DNA of 64,000 bases from Bacillus marinisedimentorum (GTDB taxonomy: Bacteria; Bacillota; Bacilli; Bacillales; Bacillaceae_O), in assembly GCF_001644195.2 (NCBI RefSeq), contig NZ_LWBL02000028.1, positions 1 through 64,000 on the forward strand. The letters run 5' to 3'. Numbering within the stretch: position 1 is the stretch's first letter; every line of letters begins with the position of its first letter. This document shows, piece after piece, positions 17,537 through 25,985 of this stretch. The notes beneath the pieces are model-generated. The model saw only the letters and a program-made list of their open reading frames with translations. It had not been told where the DNA came from and did not search any database. The position numbers and the translations under genes are program-made.

Positions 17537-18382
17537 TTACTGCTCGGCTATGTCCCCTTTCGTGTCATGCAAATGCCGCAGCTGATAAAACCGGTGGGCA
17601 TATTCTGTGACTTGCCTCGAAAGCTGGTAATTCATCGCTGCGCCGGCCGCCATTCCAAGAAGAGGTATACCCTGGATCAGCTTTTTTCTGAACATCGAAA
17701 GGAATAATATTTTTGCAATCTGTTTAAGCGGCTCATTCATCCATGTTTCATCAGTGAGATCCTCTTCACCTTCATACCAGAATGTCCCGCCGTCATTTTC
17801 AATTTCACCTTTGAGCTGCTGCCACCCTTCATATTGGAGATGCTTCGGCAATGTGGAAGCGTGAAACACTTTAAGGGAAATCATCATCTCGCGCGGGTAA
17901 TTGACGTCGTACCCGTATGTCATCGCAATCAGCTGGACTGCCCGTAAATTAAGGGCAGTCAAAGCAGGAACATCAAGGCCAAGTGTCAAAATGCCGCCAG
18001 TTCCGGATACGCCCCCCTGTGCAAATGAATAAACCCTATGCTTTGCAATTTGCTGTTCTGCTATGTATGAAAGCTGTTCGATTGAGAGCTCCTTCATATC
18101 ATGGATGTCCTTTATATTTTCATCAAAAATACGCGCACTTGACAGAATCCGGTTTCTGGCATCCATCTGCAGCTGGGAACCCTGGATCATCGCGTGTAAA
18201 TGAAATAGGATGGCATCCAGGCTATTGAAAAACCGCTGGCGGACGGAAGGGGCAATTCGCCCGAAACCCGTTTCCATCCAGGCATTATACATATTCTCAA
18301 AGTCAGTCGGATAATAATCCCGGTTTTTATGCTCCCACTCTTTAATGGACGAAATGATGTTTTGTTCCTGGCTGGATAACAT
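17537..18382 (-). CDS. EcsC family protein
   Basis: This 281-residue protein has an EcsC-like domain with the GGVSGTGGILTLGLDVPALTALNLR segment (about 128-155), a moderately hydrophobic membrane-associating region, and a second one near the C terminus (GIPLLGMAAGAAMNYQL). The molecular role of EcsC proteins is not settled. The ATG at 18382 has AAAGGGGGAT upstream; the longer frame to 18487 lacks family likeness. It lies 26 bp upstream of moaB in the same direction. Confidence 0.82.
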   Translation of the reverse strand: MLSSQEQNIISSIKEWEHKNRDYYPTDFENMYNAWMETGFGRIAPSVRQRFFNSLDAILFHLHAMIQGSQLQMDARNRILSSARIFDENIKDIHDMKELSIEQLSYIAEQQIAKHRVYSFAQGGVSGTGGILTLGLDVPALTALNLRAVQLIAMTYGYDVNYPREMMISLKVFHASTLPKHLQYEGWQQLKGEIENDGGTFWYEGEEDLTDETWMNEPLKQIAKILFLSMFRKKLIQGIPLLGMAAGAAMNYQLSRQVTEYAHRFYQLRHLHDTKGDIAEQ

Positions 18383-18488
18383 TACAGCAATCCCCCTTTT
18401 CCTGTTTGATCGGCATCGCCGTTTACTTTCATTATCGTAGCTATTTGGTAAATATGCAAATAAACCAAAAAAATCGTTTGAATACAAT

Positions 18489-18527
18489 GAAAAAAGAGCA
18501 CTCCGGACGTTGGAATGCTCTTTTTTC
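18489..18527. terminator. Terminator of ackA
   Basis: AAAAAAGAGCA(C/T)TCC arms pair across GGACGTT, with A and T runs on either side. Confidence 0.85.
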
Positions 18528-18531
18528 CGTA

Positions 18532-19725
18532 TTATTTATTTAAGCCGTACTTGACCGCATCACGGGCGATTACGACTTCTTCATTTGTCGGGATGACAAT
18601 TACCTTCACTGGTGAGTGCGGGTAATTGACGAACGCTTCTTCACCGCGTGTCTGATTGAGGGAAGGATCCCAGTACACGCCCATGAACTCAAGGCCGCGC
18701 AGGACGCGCTCGCGGACAACGGTGGAGTTCTCGCCGATTCCGGCTGTGAAGATAATGGCATCTACACCATGCATTCTTGCCGCATAGGAACCGATATACT
18801 TATGAATGTGCTCAGCAAAAAGGCTCAGCGCCAATTCCGCACGCTCGTTGCCTTCCTGCACGGCTTCCTCGATATCACGAAGGTCGCTTGAGAAGCCTGT
18901 CACACCGAGAAGACCGCTTTTCTTGTTTAAGACAGATAGCACTTCTTCAGCACTCTTGCCGGTCTTTTCCATAATAAACGGTATGAGCGCAGGATCGATA
19001 TCACCTGAACGGGTTCCCATTGTCAGGCCGGAGAGCGGTGTGAATCCCATTGACGTATCAATGGACTTGCCTCCTTCGACTGCTGCAATACTCGCACCGT
19101 TTCCAAGATGGCAGGAAATGAGGCGGAGCTGCTCAAGCGGACGTCCGAGAAGTTCAGCCGCACGCTCTGTCACATACTTGTGGGAAGTCCCGTGGAAGCC
19201 GTACTTGCGGATTCCGTATTCTTCATAATACTCGTACGGCAGGCTGTACATATAGGCCTGTTCTGGCATTGTTTGATGGAATGCCGTATCAAAGACCGCT
19301 ACTGCCGGTACTTCTGGTAAAATTTCCTTGAACGCTTTGACTCCAACAATATTTGCCGGATTGTGAAGCGGTGCAAGTTCACTTTTTGCTTCAATCCGTT
19401 CAAGGATTTGGTCTGTAATCAGTATAGAATCATTGAATTCCTCACCGCCATGGACAACTCGGTGGCCGATGCCGTCAATTTCGTCATAAGACGCAATAAT
19501 ATGATGACTGATCAGCTTATCAAGCAGCATTTTAACTGCCACTGCATGATCTGGAATATCTGTTGTTTCTTTTATTTTTTCACCTTCGACTGTGATGGTG
19601 AAAATACCATTCTCAAGCCCGATCCGTTCCACAAGCCCTTTTGTGATGACTTTTTCTTCAGGCATGACAAACAGTTGGAACTTCAGTGAAGAACTTCCGG
19701 CATTGATCGCTAAAACGTTAGACAT
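18532..19725 (-). CDS. ackA: Acetate kinase
   Basis: It makes ATP and acetate from acetyl phosphate in overflow metabolism. The 397-residue protein shows both ASKHA signatures, [16 protein letters not shown] (residues 4-19) and [14 protein letters not shown]. It also has the phosphate loop [15 protein letters not shown] and catalytic Arg regions ([19 protein letters not shown]). Length is normal. No clear cre site was found upstream, although ackA is a CcpA-activated gene in B. subtilis. It is downstream of ytxK in the same direction. Confidence 0.97.
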   Translation of the reverse strand: MSNVLAINAGSSSLKFQLFVMPEEKVITKGLVERIGLENGIFTITVEGEKIKETTDIPDHAVAVKMLLDKLISHHIIASYDEIDGIGHRVVHGGEEFNDSILITDQILERIEAKSELAPLHNPANIVGVKAFKEILPEVPAVAVFDTAFHQTMPEQAYMYSLPYEYYEEYGIRKYGFHGTSHKYVTERAAELLGRPLEQLRLISCHLGNGASIAAVEGGKSIDTSMGFTPLSGLTMGTRSGDIDPALIPFIMEKTGKSAEEVLSVLNKKSGLLGVTGFSSDLRDIEEAVQEGNERAELALSLFAEHIHKYIGSYAARMHGVDAIIFTAGIGENSTVVRERVLRGLEFMGVYWDPSLNQTRGEEAFVNYPHSPVKVIVIPTNEEVVIARDAVKYGLNK

Positions 19726-19887
19726 GTATATGACTCTCCTTTTTCAGTCCTTCTGCTGTATTTTTCCTTTTCAAAGCACCGTTATATAAAACCGACTATA
19801 TCATTTAAACACTCGGAAACACGTATTGCAAGAAGGAGGAAGCCATGTTACCGTTTTCGTCATAAACTCTTTATTTTCTGAAATGCA

Positions 19888-20889
19888 TTAATTCCCATTT
19901 CCGCCAGAATATCCATAAAACCAGCGATTGATCCTGTCAACCATCCCTGCCATTGCTGTTTTGTTGGAAAAAGACGGCATCTCTGCCATAAGCCCCTGTT
20001 TCGGCATATTGGTATTTTTACCTTTTTTCTGCAAAATAAAAATACTTTTTGCCATTTGCTCATTTTTAAACATCGATTTCGGCAACTGCAGCAGACCGAG
20101 AATATGCGTATTTTCTTTCAGGAACCTGTTTAATTTTTCAGCTTCCCCGCTTTCAAATAAAAAATTCGGAATCAAAAAAATCAAGTATCCGCCCTCTTTC
20201 GTATAGCGGAGACTTTGTTCAATAAAAAGATGATGGGCATAAGAATGTCCCTCATCCGCCTGCAATGCGAAAGAGGCGGCTCTTGCATCATCCGGATAGT
20301 AGCCGACCGGCAAGTCGCTGACAACAACATCGACCGGGTCGAGCAGCAAAGGCTGCAGACTGTCCTGATTGAACAGTTCAATCGGCATCTCTTGCCAATT
20401 AGCGTTCATATAAGCCAATTTGATGAGTGTTTCATCCACCTCGCTGCCAAATGCGGAAACTTGCTTATTCTCAGCACCGGCTTTTACCGCCATTAGCAAG
20501 TTTCCGATGCCGAGGGCAGGATCAAAGATTCTCATTTGCTCCCTGTTTTCGGTCAATTTGTTCAAGAGGTATCCGATGAAAACAGCTACAGCATCCGGCG
20601 TCACCATATGGTTCTGCTGAGTGGCATCTTTCATTCCTTTCAAAACTGCAAGCCCAAACGCTTTTCGCTTTTCCTCTTTACTAAATTGATCAAGCGTGTT
20701 GCGGTCATATAATTTTTGAAGTTTCCGGGCTGCCAGATCATTAACATCCTGCAAAACGGTGCCCTCATATAGATTTTCTGCTGCTTCAGCAAGGGCATCC
20801 AGGTAAACGGCATCCAACTCGTCGGCGAGCAGTTCCGCAGACTCGTCCAGCACCTGAAACAGCTTTTCCATCTTCGTCAATTCATTCAT
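19888..20889 (-). CDS. ytxK: YtxK, N6-adenine methyltransferase-fold protein with altered motif IV
   Basis: This 333-residue protein resembles type I restriction N6-adenine methyltransferases. SAM-binding motif I is FDPALGIGNLL (122-132). The catalytic motif IV, normally (N/D)PP(F/Y), reads DLPVGYYP at 192-199, so DNA methylation activity is doubtful. There are no restriction partner genes. It stands between ackA and tpx, as in B. subtilis, suggesting a conserved housekeeping role of unknown nature. Confidence 0.88.
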   Translation of the reverse strand: MNELTKMEKLFQVLDESAELLADELDAVYLDALAEAAENLYEGTVLQDVNDLAARKLQKLYDRNTLDQFSKEEKRKAFGLAVLKGMKDATQQNHMVTPDAVAVFIGYLLNKLTENREQMRIFDPALGIGNLLMAVKAGAENKQVSAFGSEVDETLIKLAYMNANWQEMPIELFNQDSLQPLLLDPVDVVVSDLPVGYYPDDARAASFALQADEGHSYAHHLFIEQSLRYTKEGGYLIFLIPNFLFESGEAEKLNRFLKENTHILGLLQLPKSMFKNEQMAKSIFILQKKGKNTNMPKQGLMAEMPSFSNKTAMAGMVDRINRWFYGYSGGNGN

Positions 20890-21000
20890 TTCCGTACCTC
20901 CGTTTTCATCTCTAATAAGTTATTCTATCAGATAAAACGGCACGAATAAAATACACTGGCTCAAGACCAGCACAGTGCCTTTAATCCACATTTCAATCAC

Positions 21001-21029
21001 GCTTACATTTTATATTTTCCTTAACAACA
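21001..21029. repeat. AT-rich tail shared by three terminator regions
   Basis: gcttacattttatattttcc and ttaacaac directly precede the tpx terminator. Near-identical tails are at 16931-16960 and 22101-22130, where each follows a family B palindrome. Here no palindrome is recognisable. Confidence 0.65.
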
Positions 21030-21062
21030 AAAAAAGAGAAGCCGCCATCCGGCAGCTTCTCC
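21030..21062. terminator. Terminator of tpx
   Basis: GAGAAGCCGCC pairs with GGCAGCTTCTC. On the minus strand a run of T residues follows. Confidence 0.88.
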
Positions 21063-21073
21063 CGTCGTTATAT

Positions 21074-21574
21074 TCAGAGGGCTTTTTTGGCAGCTTCAAG
21101 AGCAGCTTCATAATCGGGGTGGTCTGTAGCTTCATTTACGTATTCCGCATGGATGACTTTGTCATTTTCATCAATGACAAAAACAGCTCTTGTCAACAGC
21201 CTTAGTTCTTCAATCGCAACACCATAAGCTTTGCCGAATGACAGGTCACGGTGGTCGGAGAGCGTAACCACCTGCTCAAGGCCGCTTGAGCCGCACCACC
21301 GTTTCTGGGCAAAAGGAAGATCTGCGCTGAACGTATAAACGGTTACACCATCAATGTTTGCTGCCTCTTCATTGAACTTCCGGGTCTGCTGATCGCATAC
21401 CGGCGTATCAAGCGACGGCACGACACTGAATATCCGGACTTTGCCTTTTGCGTCCTCAAGGGTGAATGATGATAAGTCGTTGGCCAGCACATTAAAATCC
21501 GGTGCTTTGTCCCCCTCCTTCACTTCATTCCCGAGCAATGTGACAGGGTTGCCTTTAAACGTTACATTTGCCAA
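21074..21574 (-). CDS. tpx: Thiol peroxidase Tpx
   Basis: This atypical 2-Cys peroxiredoxin reduces lipid and other hydroperoxides with thioredoxin. It has 166 residues. The peroxidatic Cys is in [15 protein letters not shown] (near 60), the resolving Cys in [13 protein letters not shown] (near 94), and the family Arg further on in [14 protein letters not shown]. It starts behind GGGAGGGAT. It is monocistronic with its own terminator. Confidence 0.96.
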   Translation of the reverse strand: MANVTFKGNPVTLLGNEVKEGDKAPDFNVLANDLSSFTLEDAKGKVRIFSVVPSLDTPVCDQQTRKFNEEAANIDGVTVYTFSADLPFAQKRWCGSSGLEQVVTLSDHRDLSFGKAYGVAIEELRLLTRAVFVIDENDKVIHAEYVNEATDHPDYEAALEAAKKAL

Positions 21575-21957
21575 TGAAATCCCTCCCGTTTTTAATATAT
21601 GTACAGTGTTAAATATATCCGTGACGGGCTAGTTTTTCAAATGATATGGTCAACAAGGTTCGGGCTTCCGTCAAAAAGAGCGCAAATGAGCCGAATTTGA
21701 AGGTCAAAGATAAAGAAAATCGACTGAATGTATGCATCCCGGACCATCTCACTTTCTATGTCACAAAACAGCTCAAAAGTCAGAGCCCACTTCAATGAAT
21801 CCTTAGGATATTTTTAAAAACAGCAACTTTTCTTTTGAAAATCCGATTTACCTTCTATAACGGCTGATTTATTTTCAAATTCGGACGTCTTTCTTTTTTT
21901 CGTCCCTCTCCACTTTCTGCAGATGCGGGACTAAGTGCAACAGCCAGAACAAATGCG

Positions 21958-22064
21958 CCAGGCGCCCGCTTAGCGGCGTACGCATAAGCGGGGGTTCCCG
22001 CAGGGAGGTGGTTCTTTCCTCCCGGAGGGGATCACCGCTTATGACGATAGCCGCTGGCGCCTGG
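21958..22064. repeat. Family B palindromic repeat, full copy
   Basis: The outer arms ccaggcgcc and ggcgcctgg are perfect. Nested arms gcataagcgg/ccgcttatg and gcagggagg/cctcccgg complete a three-tier palindrome. It is the best-preserved copy in the window and is followed 36 nt later by the shared tail. Confidence 0.85.
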
Positions 22065-22127
22065 AGCTGGACGATTCTCTTCTGGCTTTTTAGCCGCAAC
22101 GCTTACATTTTATAATTTCCTTAACAA

Positions 22128-22162
22128 AAATAAAGCCGGCTGCTCAAAGCAGCCGGCTGAAC
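22128..22162. terminator. Terminator of ytfI-ytfJ
   Basis: AGCCGGCTGCT pairs with AGCAGCCGGCT around a 4-nt loop. On the minus strand TTTATTTTTG follows. Confidence 0.88.
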
Positions 22163-22167
22163 CGTCC

Positions 22168-22626
22168 TTATATCCCGGGATCTTGCATTTTTCCTTCGCG
22201 TGGTTCCATGTCTGAATGCCGGCCAGCTGAATTTTTGCTTCCGCCCATCATTTGCTGCAGCTTTTCTGCAGCCTGTGGTGCGAAGTCAAGGATTTTTTCA
22301 AACAAGTGGGTGCTTTCATCAAGATGCACCATTTTCACACCGTTTGAGTTAACGATCAAAAAAGCGATCGGTGTAATGGATACACCGGCACCGCTCCCTC
22401 CGCCGAATGGATGGCCCTGCTGTTCTCCGCCTGCCGGCCGCGGATTACCATCAACCTGAAATTCACTGCCTCCGGAAGCAAATCCGAAACCGACCTTTGA
22501 TACTGTCAAAATAACGCTTCCGTCCGGCGTTTCAACAGGATCTCCGATAATGGTATTGACATCAATCATTTCTTTCAAGTTTTCCATTGCCGTTGTCATC
22601 AAGCCCTGGATTGGATGTTCTGCCAT
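22168..22626 (-). CDS. ytfJ: Sporulation/germination protein GerW-family YtfJ
   Basis: This 152-residue member of the YtfJ/GerW family is needed in B. subtilis for L-alanine-triggered germination and is made in the forespore. Visible marks are MENLKEMIDVNTIIGDPVET, TVSKVGFGFASGGSEF, a flexible Gly/Pro insert (GGEQQGHPFGGGSGAG) and VSITPIAFLIVNSNGVK. The ATG at 22626 follows AAAGGGAGGC. It overlaps the end of ytfI by 28 nt, so the two are translationally coupled. Confidence 0.92.
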   Translation of the reverse strand: MAEHPIQGLMTTAMENLKEMIDVNTIIGDPVETPDGSVILTVSKVGFGFASGGSEFQVDGNPRPAGGEQQGHPFGGGSGAGVSITPIAFLIVNSNGVKMVHLDESTHLFEKILDFAPQAAEKLQQMMGGSKNSAGRHSDMEPREGKMQDPGI

Positions 22627-23270
22627 GGCTGCCGCCTCCCTTTCCAATATTTTAGAACCTTTAATGCCGCGCCAATAGCATTTCCAATCCGAAAAGAAAA
22701 CATACACTCAAAGCTCGTATCGAGCACGCGTTCATTGAATAGCGGGGTAACTTGCATCTGCGGTTCTGCCTTTAAGTTCATGAAGTTACTGACTAATCCG
22801 ACCGTGTTGCCTTTCAAAGTCCAGGCCGCTCCGTAAAGAACAGCTGTTTGTGCTGCATCACCTGTTCCGATCCGGCTGTGCCATTCCAACCTGGTGACAC
22901 TGATTTTGCTGAGAAAATGGCGTGTGATATTTTTGAAGTGTGAAACATGTTGTATGAAGTCCTGGGCTTTATCAATCTGATTTTTAATAGTCTGCCAGGA
23001 GAATTTGACTTCCTTCTCTTTTGAGGGTTTCTCGTTTTTTTTTCCGGATTTCTGCTCTTCTTTGACGACAAATGCATCCTCTTCATTATTCCAGCTCATC
23101 AGTGGAATATCGAGGGTATAGGAAATAAGCCCTTTCCAGATCAGGAAAGTGGCACTAAGGGCATCATTATTGTTGGCCCGTTTATAGTTAAGTTTGACAG
23201 TCAATTTCGTAAAAATAAGTATAAGGATAAAAACAATCAATATGCCAAGGATAATGCCGAACCATTTCAT
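22599..23270 (-). CDS. ytfI: DUF2953 protein YtfI
   Basis: This 223-residue DUF2953 protein has one N-terminal membrane helix (about 3-25), a Lys/Glu-rich linker (KEEQKSGKKNEKPSKEKE, about 67-85) and a beta-rich C-terminal half with FECMFSFRIGNAIGAALK. Its function is unknown. It is encoded directly before ytfJ in Bacillus, which suggests a spore-related role. The ATG at 23270 follows AGGGAGGAAT. Confidence 0.85.
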   Translation of the reverse strand: MKWFGIILGILIVFILILIFTKLTVKLNYKRANNNDALSATFLIWKGLISYTLDIPLMSWNNEEDAFVVKEEQKSGKKNEKPSKEKEVKFSWQTIKNQIDKAQDFIQHVSHFKNITRHFLSKISVTRLEWHSRIGTGDAAQTAVLYGAAWTLKGNTVGLVSNFMNLKAEPQMQVTPLFNERVLDTSFECMFSFRIGNAIGAALKVLKYWKGRRQPWQNIQSRA

Positions 23271-23309
23271 TTTTATTCCTCCCTGTTCCATTATCGGCAA
23301 AAACAGGGA

Positions 23310-23342
23310 ATAATAAACCCGCTGCTTAGAGCAGCGGGCCTT
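23310..23342 (-). terminator. Terminator after sppA-yteJ
   Basis: CCCGCTGCT and AGCAGCGGG form a strong stem. The minus strand then reads TTTATTATT. It separates sppA-yteJ from ytfI-ytfJ. Confidence 0.8.
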
Positions 23343-23352
23343 TAAACTTTCT

Positions 23353-23832
23353 TTACCGTTTCGTCAGTACGACAATCGTATCGGCAAAATAATCATGAAA
23401 TCCTTTTTTCTTTTTTGAAAATGCGACGGCAAGAAAACCGATGAAAAGAAGTGTTTTGGAAATGAATTTGCCGATGACTTCGCGGAACAGGACATCATTC
23501 CAGGTCAGGTCTTCATGCCTTTCTGACAACACCTTCAAGCCGAACACCATTTTCCCGAGCGTCTGGCCGAACAGCTTTGTCATGACGGTGAAGTAAGCAT
23601 ACATCACGATTGCTGTTGCGGCTGCAGCAGGGGCAAACATGCTTTCTTGCGTCAACGGCGCCTCAATATATCGAAGCACCGGATAAACGAGTATACGATT
23701 CAGGCTTCCGATTACAATCAGGTCGAGCAAGTAGGCCCAAAACCGCATCCAGAAACCTGCGTATTGGATCATACTTGCTGCTTCCAGCCTGCTGTCCTCT
23801 GAACCTTCCATATCATTTACCGTTGTATCCAT
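23353..23832 (-). CDS. yteJ: RDD family membrane protein YteJ
   Basis: This 159-residue RDD-domain protein has the family marks GFWMRFWAYLLDLIVIG (first helix, with Arg and Asp), a second hydrophobic span (about 68-88), and the loop GQTLGKMVFGLKVL before a last span. The biological role of RDD proteins is not well defined. It begins 15 bp after the sppA stop, behind AGAGGAGGGG. In B. subtilis sppA and yteJ (SppI) act together; YteJ inhibits SppA there. Confidence 0.9.
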   Translation of the reverse strand: MDTTVNDMEGSEDSRLEAASMIQYAGFWMRFWAYLLDLIVIGSLNRILVYPVLRYIEAPLTQESMFAPAAAATAIVMYAYFTVMTKLFGQTLGKMVFGLKVLSERHEDLTWNDVLFREVIGKFISKTLLFIGFLAVAFSKKKKGFHDYFADTIVVLTKR

Positions 23833-23847
23833 GCCGGCACCCCTCCT

Positions 23848-24858
23848 CTATCTCGCATACAAATACATCATGCGCGGACTGTTGGATTCTGAAGCGAGCT
23901 TCAGCAGCAGCTGTGTTTCAGCATCTTTCGTGAAGAGCTTTCCTGCTGTCATTTCGAACATTGAACCTAAGCCTGAATTGTTTTTGTATTCAAATACAGT
24001 GGCGCCGTTCAGTTTGTGTTCTTTTTTCATTGCGGCTATTGTGTCATCAAGGTACCCGAATTCATCAATCAGGTTGATTTCTTTAGCCTGTTTGCCGTCA
24101 TACACACGGCCGTCGGCAATTTCGTATACCTTTTCCCGGGGAATTTCCCTGCCTTCAGAAATGACGTCCACAAAACTTTCATAGGAATTGTTGACCATCG
24201 TTTGCAGTATTTCCCGTTCCTTTTCTGTCATATCGCGGTTTGGTGACATGATGTCCTTATGAGGTCCGCTTTTAATCGTCTCAAACTCGACACCCAGTTT
24301 CTCGGCCAGCTCGCCATAATTGACTCCCTGCATGATGACACCCAGTGAACCGGTCAGCGTTTCCGGGCTGGCAAAGATTTTATCGGCCGGCGTGGAAATA
24401 TAATAACCGCCGGAAGCCGCTATGCTGCCCATCACCACGTAGATCGGTTTATCGTATTTTTCTTTTAACCCGGTGAGCCGGTCATGGATTTCTGCACTCT
24501 CGGCAACACCGCCTCCAGGCGAATTAATATGTAAAATGATCCCGCCAACCGCTCTGTCTTCAGCGGCCTGGTCAAGCTTGCGCAGAAACGAGCGATGATG
24601 ATATCCGACTGATTCAAAAAACGAAGTGGCATCACCTGTATCCTGAATTGTGCCGTTCACATGCAATACGGCAATCTTTTTGTCCTGTGATCCCTGTTCA
24701 AGAATCTTTTCTTCGAAGCCTTCTTCGGCTCCGAAAAGGAAATTTTCCTGAAAACCAGATAAATTTGCGCTGGCAAGGGAAGATACAAATTGTACTCCGA
24801 TGGAAAACATAAACAGTACAACTGCAATCCCAAGCGCAAGCCATCTTTTATTATCCAT
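23848..24858 (-). CDS. sppA: Signal peptide peptidase SppA
   Basis: This membrane-anchored serine protease of 336 residues degrades leftover signal peptides. It has one N-terminal membrane helix (about 5-28). The nucleophile Ser is in VVMGSIAASGGYYIS and the catalytic Lys in DGRVYDGKQAKEINLIDEFG, which is the Ser-Lys dyad of the short Gram-positive form. The ATG at 24858 with AGGAGGGTG is used; the longer upstream frame lacks family likeness. It is first in the sppA-yteJ unit and divergent from the NAD kinase gene. Confidence 0.95.
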   Translation of the reverse strand: MDNKRWLALGIAVVLFMFSIGVQFVSSLASANLSGFQENFLFGAEEGFEEKILEQGSQDKKIAVLHVNGTIQDTGDATSFFESVGYHHRSFLRKLDQAAEDRAVGGIILHINSPGGGVAESAEIHDRLTGLKEKYDKPIYVVMGSIAASGGYYISTPADKIFASPETLTGSLGVIMQGVNYGELAEKLGVEFETIKSGPHKDIMSPNRDMTEKEREILQTMVNNSYESFVDVISEGREIPREKVYEIADGRVYDGKQAKEINLIDEFGYLDDTIAAMKKEHKLNGATVFEYKNNSGLGSMFEMTAGKLFTKDAETQLLLKLASESNSPRMMYLYAR

Positions 24859-25122
24859 TTTCACCCTCCTGGCTGTCCTGAAATAGTGGGTATTGCTAAA
24901 GAGTTTCCAAAGCCGCACCACTCTACGGGATGTTGGGGAGGGTGCGGGAAAACTGAAACGGACATTTTCCAATATCCTTTTAAAAGTGTATCAGAAAATG
25001 AAATGTATTCCTATAAGAGTATTTCTGATTGAAAAAAAACAAGCCGGCAGGACTTTTCCAGAAAAAAGAGAAAGTATAATTTGGGAGGATGGCTGATTCT
25101 ATACTAAAGGAGGAAACACGGG

Positions 25123-25929
25123 ATGCCAAATCGCAGAAATGTATACTTACATTATCATCCGGATGAAGTAACGCGGGATCAAATAGACGAACTCAGCCGG
25201 ATTGGGGGAAAATTTGAATTTAAAATAGTAAAAGACCACAAGGATGCCAATATCATTGTAAGCATCGGCGGAGACGGAGCCTTTTTGCAAGCCGTCCGTA
25301 AAACTGGGTTTCGTGATGATGTGTTATATGCTGGTATAACCACACCAGGAGAACACCGCCTGTATTCAGATTTCAGTCTTCAGGGAGTGGAACAGTCTCT
25401 CGATACGATCCTTGAGTCAGAAATAGAGGTCAGGCGTTATCCTTTGATAGATGTCATGATCGACGGCCATACCTCATTCAAATGCTTGAATGAACTGAGT
25501 ATCAGATCGAGCAATATCAAGACGTTTGTTATCGATGTTTTTATTGATAACCTCCATTTCGAAACATTCAGGGGAGATGGGATGATTATTGCCACGCCTA
25601 CAGGAAGCACCGCCTACAATAAATCGATAAACGGCGCGGTAGTCGATCCGCTTCTTCCCTGCATGCAGGTAAGCGAACTCGCTTCCTTGAATAACAACCG
25701 ATACCGGACACTCGGCTCATCCTTTATTTTAAGCGGCCGGAGAGCTCTTACTTTAAAGCTGACCGACAACAACGGGGGCAATGATTTTCCGATTATCGGG
25801 ATGGATAATGAAGCACTCGGGATCCAGCATATAGATGAAATCAAAGTGGAATTGAGTGATCGTATCATCAAGACTGTCAAACTGAAAAACAACTCCTTCT
25901 GGGAGAAAGTCAAACGCACCTTTCTTTAA
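25123..25929 (+). CDS. nadK2: NAD kinase (second Bacillus type)
   Basis: It phosphorylates NAD to NADP. The 268-residue protein has the GGDG motif in VSIGGDGAFLQAVR (near 50), NE in KCLNELSIRSS, and GDGMIIATPTGSTAYNKSINGAVV, all normal for NAD kinases. It is similar to B. subtilis YtdI/PpnKB. AAAGGAGGAAAC precedes the ATG and a TATAAT box lies at 25075-25080. It is monocistronic, sharing a terminator with the convergent amidohydrolase gene. Confidence 0.93.
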   Translation: MPNRRNVYLHYHPDEVTRDQIDELSRIGGKFEFKIVKDHKDANIIVSIGGDGAFLQAVRKTGFRDDVLYAGITTPGEHRLYSDFSLQGVEQSLDTILESEIEVRRYPLIDVMIDGHTSFKCLNELSIRSSNIKTFVIDVFIDNLHFETFRGDGMIIATPTGSTAYNKSINGAVVDPLLPCMQVSELASLNNNRYRTLGSSFILSGRRALTLKLTDNNGGNDFPIIGMDNEALGIQHIDEIKVELSDRIIKTVKLKNNSFWEKVKRTFL

Positions 25930-25956
25930 TCCGTTTCCCGGAATCCAGTCCATCAC

Positions 25957-25984
25957 AAAACCCCCGGCCCGTGCCGGGGGTTTC
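25957..25984. terminator. Bidirectional terminator between NAD kinase and amidohydrolase genes
   Basis: ACCCCCGGC pairs with GCCGGGGGT around a 4-nt loop, with A and T runs on either side. Confidence 0.9.
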
Positions 25985-25985
25985 A

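Larger units (their letters stand above)
21575..22167. other. 593-bp gene-free region between tpx and ytfJ
   Basis: It holds the tpx promoter region, about 280 bp without any feature I can name, the family B palindrome (21958-22064), the shared AT-rich tail (22101-22130) and the ytfJ terminator. The short open frame on the minus strand here is created by the palindrome and is not a gene. Confidence 0.6.

Noticed and set aside
21875-22099. 74-codon minus-strand frame
   Set aside because: Produced by the family B palindrome; no ribosome site.
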